From a virus: a stretch of 40,610 bases of DNA. The position numbers and the translations under genes were made by a program. The notes beneath the pieces are model-generated. The model worked only from the letters and a program-made list of their open reading frames with translations. It was not told the DNA's origin and did not search any database. The stretch is from positions 1 through 40,610 of the IMG/VR virus record IMGVR_UViG_3300027987_000164; one strand, 5' to 3'. Below are positions 1-4,935 of the stretch, piece after piece. Position 1 is the stretch's first letter, and each line of letters starts with the position of its first letter.

Positions 1-93
1 AGATATTAATGTATAAAGTGTATATAGTGAAATAAATATTTGTTGTACACTTCCCAATGTTCGACGGTCTAGGCCTTTTTTCCGGTTTATCAC

Positions 94-117
94 ATTCCCC
101 CATAAAAAATGGGGAAT
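94..117. other. Inverted repeat (hairpin)
   Basis: ATTCCCC at 94-100 pairs with GGGGAAT at 111-117; two more pairs form inside after a bulged C at 101, leaving an A-rich loop. No T-run follows on the plus strand, so it is not an obvious rightward terminator. It may be part of an origin or a control site. Confidence 0.45.
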
Positions 118-158
118 ATACAGTTTGAAAAAGTCAAAGTGTATAAAGTGTATCAGCG

Positions 159-197
159 CCCCTCGATTTTGGCCGAAATTCTTTTAGAATCAAGGGG
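159..197. other. Inverted repeat (hairpin)
   Basis: CCCCTCGATT at 159-168 faces AATCAAGGGG at 188-197: ten pairs with one mismatch and a 19-base loop. It sits between two copies of the TATACAGTTTG repeat and upstream of the first rightward gene. Its role is unknown; origin or operator are both possible. Confidence 0.45.
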
Positions 198-329
198 TTA
201 GCTGTATACAGTTTGGGGGTTAGTGGTCACTTACTTGGCGGTTGGGGGTTTGGCGTTTTCAATACTACGAAATGGCCCCCCAACCATGTTAAACTACGCC
301 CCACCACGAACAACAGACCGAGAGCAACC

Positions 330-521
330 ATGATAAGCGTTAAAGACAAAAAAACCATCATTGAACATCTGGAGCGGAAAATGGATTCAATTCGGTTCGG
401 CTCAAAACATCACGTCGTACCAAGTATGCGTAACGGTTTGAAGGATAAAGTCGACGGTTACCGAGCTTGCATACAAGACTTGAAAGAGAAAATTAATTTC
501 AATCATTCAGGCGGAGTTTAA
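330..521 (+). CDS. Small hypothetical early protein (63 aa)
   Basis: A 63-residue product I do not recognise. ATG at 330 is preferred over TTG at 213, because the extra 39 residues are tryptophan- and glycine-rich and overlap the repeat region. The protein is rich in Lys, Glu and Arg, is probably largely helical (opening with an acidic-basic stretch around ELERKMD), and has no membrane segment or cysteine motif. It is the first gene after the control region, three bases before the next gene, so the two are likely co-transcribed. It is AT-rich relative to the virion genes. It could be a small early host-takeover protein; that is inference from position. Confidence 0.5.
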   Translation: MISVKDKKTIIEHLERKMDSIRFGSKHHVVPSMRNGLKDKVDGYRACIQDLKEKINFNHSGGV

Positions 522-524
522 TTT

Positions 525-737
525 ATGAAAAAACCAGATCTGTCCGATGAGGCTTTGCGAAAGTCCGACGAAGCGTTGAGAAAATTTCATGAGACTTTGG
601 ATATAGTTTGTGAAAAAATTAAACCCCCGCAAGATGTAAGATTCGCAATAATCCCTATTGATAAAGATGATGATGATTACTTCAACGATTTTATAGGCAA
701 AAAGTCTTATAATTCAGAAAAGACTAGGATTAAATAA
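525..737 (+). CDS. Small acidic hypothetical protein (70 aa)
   Basis: A 70-residue, highly charged product with no recognised family. ATG at 525 has a good ribosome site (GGCGGAG) inside the end of the previous gene. A short near-repeat stands at the N-terminus (SDEALRKSDEALRKF, a tandem heptad), followed by a predicted helix, and an Asp run (DKDDDDY) lies near residue 50. No cysteine pairs or membrane segment are seen. Base composition is AT-rich, like the neighbouring accessory genes. It is followed six bases later by the candidate small terminase gene. Possibly a small early protein; function unknown. Confidence 0.55.
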   Translation: MKKPDLSDEALRKSDEALRKFHETLDIVCEKIKPPQDVRFAIIPIDKDDDDYFNDFIGKKSYNSEKTRIK

Positions 738-743
738 CCCTGC

Positions 744-1160
744 ATGACCACTGACAAACCCAAACGCGGGCGACCGCGCAAGATGACCAAGAAAGTCCGT
801 ACCACTGAGGTTTGCGGCGACGATATTAATCGCGAGGAACTGACCCCCGAGGTCATAAAGAAAAGCGCGGACGATGCCGGCATACTCCCCCACGAATGGC
901 TATGTTGTGTGATGCGCGGAGAGAAGATCACCCAGATGCGCCAGGTCATCACCTACTGGCAAGAGGGTGAGCACAAAGGCAAGGAGAAGTCTCGCGAGTG
1001 GGTGCCTGAAGAGTTGTACCCTGACTTCGCTGTTCGCCTGGACGCGGCCAAAGCCTGCGCTCAGTACTACGCGCCTAAACTACTCGGCCGCCCCACGGAG
1101 GAGACGTTGGACGACGTGGCTAAGTTGTTCGCTGTTCTTGGTAAGAAACTGCCTGATTAA
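744..1160 (+). CDS. Candidate terminase small subunit
   Basis: A 138-residue protein with a basic N-terminus (KPKRGRPRK, AT-hook-like) and a central helical part. Its ILPHEWLxxVMRGE ... DAAKACAQYYAPKLLGRP pattern resembles a recurrent phage family often annotated as small terminase or DNA-packaging protein. Such subunits bind the packaging site on the concatemer and hand DNA to the large subunit. Here the large subunit gene is 2 kb downstream with accessory genes in between, which is unusual and fits insertion of cassettes after this gene. Its last codons lie inside a 46-bp sequence that is repeated at 1474. The AT-hook-like start would suit DNA binding. A general DNA-binding regulator is the alternative. 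Confidence 0.5.
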   Translation: MTTDKPKRGRPRKMTKKVRTTEVCGDDINREELTPEVIKKSADDAGILPHEWLCCVMRGEKITQMRQVITYWQEGEHKGKEKSREWVPEELYPDFAVRLDAAKACAQYYAPKLLGRPTEETLDDVAKLFAVLGKKLPD

Positions 1161-1178
1161 AATAAATATTTGTTTGCA
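1133..1178 (+). repeat. 46-bp direct repeat, copy 1
   Basis: Forty-six bases here recur without mismatch at 1474-1519 (offset 341). The copy covers the last codons and stop of the candidate small terminase gene plus the following AAATAAATATTTGTTTGCA element. With copy 2 it brackets exactly one promoter and one small gene, which looks like the scar of a cassette insertion or duplication. Confidence 0.85.
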
Positions 1179-1207
1179 CTGTTCGATCATTCATAACAAA
1201 AAAGTAT

Positions 1208-1235
1208 TTGTGCTGTTACTGGTAACAGTTATAAT
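1208..1235 (+). promoter_or_regulatory. Sigma70-like promoter with embedded operator dyad
   Basis: TTGTGC at 1208-1213 and a perfect TATAAT at 1230-1235 are spaced 16 bases apart. A dyad, CTGTTAC-TG-GTAACAG (1213-1228), fills the spacer and touches the -35 box, the usual place for a repressor to block polymerase. The promoter is about 30 bases upstream of the 73-residue gene starting at 1264. Promoter likely; repressor unknown. Confidence 0.65.
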
Positions 1236-1263
1236 TAACTTAACAACTGAGGAGATAGAGCAT

Positions 1264-1485
1264 ATGCGAACCTTAAAAGAAATACGAAAACAACTGGATA
1301 ACGGCTTGATAGATTTGAGCGAAGTAATAGGCGAGTCAGTTAAGATAGGATTCATGGCCTTGGTTATCGAAGGGTACGAAGAGACTCCCAAGGATTGTTT
1401 TCCGAACGTTTGGCACTTATCAGCCAACGAAAAGAAATATGAATTTACACCTTACAATGGTCTATACCAGGTTTGTTCTTGGTAA
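1264..1485 (+). CDS. Hypothetical cassette protein (73 aa)
   Basis: A 73-residue product I do not recognise. ATG at 1264 is set by a strong ribosome site (GAGGAGA at 1249-1255) and by the promoter at 1208-1235; the longer frame upstream runs through promoter and repeat and is rejected. The N-terminal 35 residues look helical (TLKEIRKQLDNGLIDLSEVIG) and the rest mixed, with W50 and an aromatic end. Its last three codons (Cys-Ser-Trp) and stop lie inside repeat copy 2, the same DNA that encodes the end of the terminase-like gene in another frame. It is AT-rich and has its own promoter, so it behaves like a self-contained accessory ('moron') gene. No helix-turn-helix is evident, so it is not clearly its own repressor. 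Confidence 0.6.
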   Translation: MRTLKEIRKQLDNGLIDLSEVIGESVKIGFMALVIEGYEETPKDCFPNVWHLSANEKKYEFTPYNGLYQVCSW

Positions 1486-1519
1486 GAAACTGCCTGATTA
1501 AAATAAATATTTGTTTGCA
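1474..1519 (+). repeat. 46-bp direct repeat, copy 2
   Basis: Exact second copy of 1133-1178. Here it covers the end of the 73-residue gene and supplies the AT-rich element and the -35 box of the next promoter. The identity suggests a recent event or ongoing gene conversion. Confidence 0.85.
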
Positions 1520-1543
1520 TACACTGTGGGGTTGGGTTATAGT
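1515..1543 (+). promoter_or_regulatory. Sigma70-like promoter for the LRR genes
   Basis: TTGCAT (1515-1520), a 17-base spacer and TATAGT (1538-1543) make a good sigma70-type promoter. It is preceded by the AT-rich AAATAAATATTTG element that could act as an UP element. The first LRR gene begins 34 bases downstream of the -10 box. Confidence 0.6.
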
Positions 1544-1576
1544 TAGTTTAACAACCTTGCACCTAACAGCACCACG

Positions 1577-1981
1577 ATGAAATTAATCCGAATCAAGCAC
1601 TACGTCGAGAACTCTTACGAGCGCAAACCCTCGTTCGTACTGGCTATGTCTGATGGTTACGACTACATCAGCAACGGCTGTGTGTTCGTCCAGGACACCC
1701 CCGAAGGACGGGAGGGCCTCATTAACGACTACAACTGCCAGAAGGAGCTGTCAGAACTGTTTACGGCTCCCGGTATTGAAACCCACCAGTTAACCAACGG
1801 CGGGCACATGTTCGCCGGCTGCACGTCCCTGACTGAGGCGCCCCGTGAGCTGCCAGCGTTGACCGACGGCACGTTCATGTTCTACGGCTGCACTTCCCTG
1901 ACTGCGGCCCCACGTAAGCTGCCAGCGTTAACCAACCGCCGGCACATGTTCTACGGCTGCACTTCCCTGACTGAGGACTAA
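1577..1981 (+). CDS. BspA/DUF285-like leucine-rich-repeat protein, short copy
   Basis: A 134-residue protein. Residues 1-75 form a unique N-terminal domain beginning MKLIRIKHYV. The rest is a 23-residue repeat of the type MFxGCTSLTxAPRxLPALTxxxx, present about 2.5 times and ending abruptly inside a unit (CTSLTED). The repeat resembles the BspA-type/DUF285 leucine-rich repeats of surface proteins of mycoplasmas, treponemes and anaerobes, which bind proteins or surfaces. No signal peptide is seen, so a cytoplasmic binding role is more likely. It is a tandem paralogue of the next gene, and the truncated repeat array suggests loss of units. The ribosome site is weak. Family assignment rests on the repeat pattern; partner unknown. 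Confidence 0.7.
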   Translation: MKLIRIKHYVENSYERKPSFVLAMSDGYDYISNGCVFVQDTPEGREGLINDYNCQKELSELFTAPGIETHQLTNGGHMFAGCTSLTEAPRELPALTDGTFMFYGCTSLTAAPRKLPALTNRRHMFYGCTSLTED

Positions 1982-1984
1982 CCC

Positions 1985-2527
1985 ATGAAATTAATCCGAA
2001 TCAAGCACTACGTCGATAACTCTTACGAGCGCAGACCTTCGTTCGTGCTAACCATGTCGGACGGCCGCGATTACATAAGTAACGGGGGTCTGTTCCTCCA
2101 AGATACCCCTGAAGCGCGAGAGCGGCTGATTAGACTCGGCTACCGGGCGACACTTTGGGAGCTGTTCGGGGCCCCCAGCATTGAAGTCGACCAGCTAACC
2201 AACGGTCGGTTCATGTTCGCCGGCTGTGAGTTTCTGACGGAGGCTCCTCGTAAGCTGTCAGGGTTAGTCGACGGCCGTTACATGTTCTACTTTTGCGAGT
2301 TGCTGACAAGGGCCCCTCGCCAGCTGCCAGCGTTGCGTCTCGGCATGGGGATGTTCTACTACTGCACGTCTCTGATCGTGGCGCCCCAGGAGATGCCGGT
2401 GTTAGTCGACGGCCGGTGTATGCTCGAGGGGTGTAAGTCACTGGAGAAGGGTCCCCGGAAGATGCCAGCGTTAAACAATCGTTGGGGGATGTTCGAGGGG
2501 TGCACTAGCCTATTCCCGCACGCATAA
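1985..2527 (+). CDS. BspA/DUF285-like leucine-rich-repeat protein, long copy
   Basis: A 180-residue paralogue of the preceding gene, starting three bases after its stop, with GAGGA at the end of that gene as ribosome site. The N-terminal domain (1-75) is nearly the same (MKLIRIKHYVDNSYERRPSF). Five 23-residue repeats follow, each opening MF or ML with a Cys at position 5 and carrying an APRxLPAL-like second half. The last unit is cut at SLFPHA. No signal peptide or membrane segment. The repeats are more diverged from one another than the two N-termini are, so the gene pair looks like an old duplication with independent repeat drift. Likely a protein-binding solenoid; target unknown. Confidence 0.7.
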   Translation: MKLIRIKHYVDNSYERRPSFVLTMSDGRDYISNGGLFLQDTPEARERLIRLGYRATLWELFGAPSIEVDQLTNGRFMFAGCEFLTEAPRKLSGLVDGRYMFYFCELLTRAPRQLPALRLGMGMFYYCTSLIVAPQEMPVLVDGRCMLEGCKSLEKGPRKMPALNNRWGMFEGCTSLFPHA

Positions 2528-2577
2528 TTTTTAACTAAAGGGCCCCCCAGACATTTAATCGCTATTCGAGATTAAAA

Positions 2578-2784
2578 ATGAAAGCATTATTAATTCTAAA
2601 ATGGGTTTTATACCTGGCACTAATTGCCCTGTTTTGCATTCCCGCTGGCCCTTTGTTCCTGTGCCTTGCGCTGATAAATAGCCGGGAGACGCGGGACTAC
2701 ACCGAATTTATGGGCAAATACCTGGCGCACCTATGCCGCGAGGAGTTTCGGAGGCTGCGGATAAAAAACACCAAATTAAAATAA
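2578..2784 (+). CDS. Small membrane protein (68 aa)
   Basis: A 68-residue protein with a hydrophobic N-terminal half: about residues 2-33 (LLILKWVLYLALIALFCIP and a second hydrophobic run) can form one long or two short membrane helices. A basic cytoplasmic tail rich in Arg and Lys follows. Start ATG 2578 has only a weak ribosome site (GAG). It lies 50 bases after the LRR genes and may share their promoter. Not a recognised holin, although size and layout would allow it; superinfection exclusion is another option. Function unknown. Confidence 0.5.
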   Translation: MKALLILKWVLYLALIALFCIPAGPLFLCLALINSRETRDYTEFMGKYLAHLCREEFRRLRIKNTKLK

Positions 2785-2792
2785 ATAATTAC

Positions 2793-2821
2793 TTGTAAAA
2801 TAGATGGGTTGATAAGATAAT
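2793..2821 (+). promoter_or_regulatory. Sigma70-like promoter
   Basis: TTGTAA (2793-2798), 17-base spacer, GATAAT (2816-2821), with the AT-rich element AAATAAATAATTA just upstream. It lies about 30 bases before the GTG start at 2852. It is the third rightward copy of this promoter arrangement in the accessory region. Confidence 0.6.
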
Positions 2822-2851
2822 AAGACCTCAGTTAAGTTCGGAGGAAAAGAG

Positions 2852-3097
2852 GTGGGCAATAAAAAATTTATAAATGAGCTTCGAGGCGGCGGCCACGTCC
2901 TGGCCTCAAAAGAATCCATAGAAAGGGCTTCTTCTGTGAAAAAACACATAGAAGAGATTGATAAAAAAATCAAAGAGCTTGAAAGAGATAAGGCAGACCT
3001 TCTTGATCGCTGCAACCATGAGGTTTTATGGGATTCTCCCGGTTGTGATTTTTATGTTAGGGAGTGTTTGGCTTGCGGCAAAAGGGAATTGCTCTAA
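2852..3097 (+). CDS. Small coiled-coil protein with Cys/His cluster (81 aa)
   Basis: An 81-residue product with GTG start at 2852, chosen for the purine-rich GGAGGAAAAGAG just before it. Residues 25-52 are a charged helix typical of a coiled coil (KKHIEEIDKKIKELERDK). The last 30 residues hold C53, H55, C65, C73 and C76 (CNH ... C ... CLAC), a plausible zinc-binding site. It has its own promoter. No family recognised; a small dimeric zinc protein, perhaps a regulator or inhibitor. It is AT-rich and precedes the terminase gene by 63 bases. Confidence 0.6.
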   Translation: MGNKKFINELRGGGHVLASKESIERASSVKKHIEEIDKKIKELERDKADLLDRCNHEVLWDSPGCDFYVRECLACGKRELL

Positions 3098-3128
3098 CCA
3101 CCTCCGGGGAACTAAAAACTATGATAAA

Positions 3129-3158
3129 CTGCGCCGCTGAACCCTCAGCCCGGCGCAG
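3129..3158 (+). promoter_or_regulatory. Hairpin immediately before terminase start
   Basis: CTGCGCCG (3129-3136) pairs with CGGCGCAG (3151-3158), leaving a 14-base loop that can pair further within itself. It ends two bases before the ATG of the large terminase gene, which has no Shine-Dalgarno sequence in the usual window. No T-run follows, so a translational role is more likely than termination. Confidence 0.5.
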
Positions 3159-3160
3159 TA

Positions 3161-4519
3161 ATGTCAGCACGAGACCAAGCACTACAAAAGCATTTTGACC
3201 GGTGGTATGACCTCAACCCCCACCCAGTACAAGAGGCCCTGGTCAATGACCCATACCGGTTCAAGATAGTCCCCGCTGGGCGCCGATCTGGTAAGACTGA
3301 GCGTGCCAAGCGCAAAGTGGTTAAAGAGGCCATGCGGGTAGTCGGCCCATACTTCATAGCTGCCCCCACTCGCGACCAAGTCAAGCGTATCTACTGGGAA
3401 GATCTCAAGTTGATGTGCTTCTCCTCAATCCTGCCCCGTAATAACATTTCAGAAAGTGAGCTGACCATCAAGCTGCCCAACGGGTCGAGCATAGTGCTGA
3501 TCGGTCTGGACAAGCCCGCTCGAATTGAGGGGGCATTCTGGAAGGGGGGCATAGTTGATGAAATGGCGGATTGCAAACCGGATAGTTGGCCGCTCCACAT
3601 ATCCCCAGCGCTCGACACTTACAACCCGACCGACCCGGATTATCGGGCTTGGTGCTGGTTGATTGGTGTGCCGGACGGGCTCGGCGGCATGGCCTTTTAC
3701 GAAGAGATGGCGACCATGGCTAAAAAGCCGGGTAATGAGGACTGGGGGTTTTACACTTGGCCTTCTTCCGACATTCTGCCCCCCGATGTGATCGAAGCGG
3801 CTAAGCGCCGAATGACAAAGGACCAATTTAACCAAGAATATGGGGGCATGTTCGTCAAGGCTTCGAGCCTTGTTTATCACAATTACTCCCACTGGAACGA
3901 GGTGAGCGCCACAATTAAACCGTATGAGCAGCTGCTTTGGATGCACGACTTTAACTATTCCCCCATGAGTTCTGCCATTGGTGTCATACGTGACGAAGTT
4001 GATCTATACTTGCTCGACGAAATTATTTTGGAGAGTGCTACAGCTCGCCAGTCGGCCATTGAATTTTGCGAGAGGTACCGAAAGCACAAGAATAGGAAAG
4101 TGTTAATTTATGGGGACCCAGCCGGGCGCGCAGGGGAAAAGCACGGCCACGCATCGGACTACCTGGAGATTGAGGAAGTTCTAAGCCGCAACGCTTGGAT
4201 TTTTGAGCGTAGAGTTAAGAAGCAAGCCCCCAACATAATCACGGGTCAAAACGCAGTAAGGCGTAAAATACTGAACGCGGCTAATGAAATAACGTTATTT
4301 GTAAACCCGCACACTGCGCCTTGGGTGCATGAGGGTCTGAGAACTTTGCAGGTCAAGCCAGGCTCCACGTTCATTGAGGACGATAAAAACAAGTACCAGC
4401 ACGTTACATCCGCTATTCGCTACTGCTGTGATTACGAGTGGCCAGTTATTCACGAGGGCGACAACAAAGTGATTGAGTTGCCCGGATCAATTAAATTCCC
4501 GAAAGGTCGGAGGGGTTAG
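3161..4519 (+). CDS. Terminase large subunit
   Basis: The DNA-packaging motor: an ATPase that pumps DNA through the portal and a nuclease that cuts the concatemer. The 452-residue protein has Walker A at residues 39-46 (AGRRSGKT) and Walker B with catalytic Glu at 132-135 (VDEM). The C-terminal RNase H-like nuclease has acidic residues near D263 (MHDF), D319 (YGDP) and D333 (SDYLE). Length is normal for the family. The ATG sits directly behind a hairpin and lacks a ribosome site; the only in-frame alternative upstream is a CTG before the TAA at 3125. The portal follows after one small inserted gene, so packaging genes are grouped. Headful packaging as in P22 would fit the portal and coat type but is inferred. 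Confidence 0.93.
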   Translation: MSARDQALQKHFDRWYDLNPHPVQEALVNDPYRFKIVPAGRRSGKTERAKRKVVKEAMRVVGPYFIAAPTRDQVKRIYWEDLKLMCFSSILPRNNISESELTIKLPNGSSIVLIGLDKPARIEGAFWKGGIVDEMADCKPDSWPLHISPALDTYNPTDPDYRAWCWLIGVPDGLGGMAFYEEMATMAKKPGNEDWGFYTWPSSDILPPDVIEAAKRRMTKDQFNQEYGGMFVKASSLVYHNYSHWNEVSATIKPYEQLLWMHDFNYSPMSSAIGVIRDEVDLYLLDEIILESATARQSAIEFCERYRKHKNRKVLIYGDPAGRAGEKHGHASDYLEIEEVLSRNAWIFERRVKKQAPNIITGQNAVRRKILNAANEITLFVNPHTAPWVHEGLRTLQVKPGSTFIEDDKNKYQHVTSAIRYCCDYEWPVIHEGDNKVIELPGSIKFPKGRRG

Positions 4520-4521
4520 CA

Positions 4522-4935
4522 GTGCGTGGTAAAAGAATCAATAAGATAAATGAGAATATTATTAATTGGGTGGAGGCTACCCTAACTGGGCCCATGACCG
4601 TTGAGCCGTTGGGAAAGGGGGTTTTTAACTACCAGTGTCACTCCAATTGTGTTGCTGAGGCTTTAGAGGATTCAGATAATACTGAAATTATTCAGGTTAT
4701 TTGTAAACAATCCTCTCATGTATATTTGCACTATATAATTTTTAGGGGCGGTAAATACTTAGACCCCTCTATCGGCTGGTTAGTCAACCACACAAGATAT
4801 TTTTACTTAAAAACTTTGGGCAAAGATGACTGGGAGTCAATCCACCATGATTTTGAGCAATCACAAGATCATTACTTTCATAAATTCACCAACTGGTTTG
4901 ACAGAAATTTTTTAAAAATTGACAGGGTTTTATAA
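4522..4935 (+). CDS. Small Cys/His/Asp protein, possible papain-like fold
   Basis: A 137-residue protein between terminase and portal, starting at GTG 4522, two bases after the terminase stop. Its stop overlaps the portal ATG (TAATG), so portal translation is probably coupled to it. C39 (QCHSN), H70 (VYLHY) and D81 (YLDPS) appear in the order and spacing expected of a small papain-like or NlpC/transglutaminase-like fold, and similar unnamed phage proteins carry a CHxN ... H ... D pattern. Composition is visibly more AT-rich than both neighbours, which suggests it was acquired. Enzyme activity is inference; it could be a toxin-like or host-modifying protein carried as an accessory gene. Confidence 0.55.
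   Translation: MRGKRINKINENIINWVEATLTGPMTVEPLGKGVFNYQCHSNCVAEALEDSDNTEIIQVICKQSSHVYLHYIIFRGGKYLDPSIGWLVNHTRYFYLKTLGKDDWESIHHDFEQSQDHYFHKFTNWFDRNFLKIDRVL

Larger units (their letters stand above)
15..215. repeat. Iteron-like short repeats, left cluster
   Basis: Two word types recur. TATACAGTTTG occurs at 117-127 and 205-215. AAAGTGTATA occurs at 15-24 and 136-145, with a variant ending in C at 145-154. The same words appear at the other window end (40443-40578). Clustered short direct repeats beside a primase-helicase gene resemble replication iterons or repressor operators. Which of the two they are cannot be told from sequence alone. Confidence 0.6.
1..329. other. Left-end intergenic control region
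   Basis: No convincing gene is visible here; a frame opening with TTG at 213 is continuous with the first gene but its extension looks like non-coding sequence. The stretch holds copies of TATACAGTTTG and AAAGTGTATA, one AT-rich element (AAATAAATATTTGTTG near 32-47) like those at promoters further in, and two hairpin-forming inverted repeats. The right end of the window carries the same short repeats and a divergent gene, so the two ends probably form one control or origin region in a circular or circularly permuted molecule. Confidence 0.6.

Noticed and set aside
967-1485. Long form of the 73-residue gene from 967
   Set aside because: The extension overlaps the candidate small terminase gene, a repeat and a promoter; a strong ribosome site supports ATG 1264.
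3449-3946. Minus-strand 165-codon frame in the terminase gene
   Set aside because: Shadow of a gene with complete catalytic motifs; no supporting start context.
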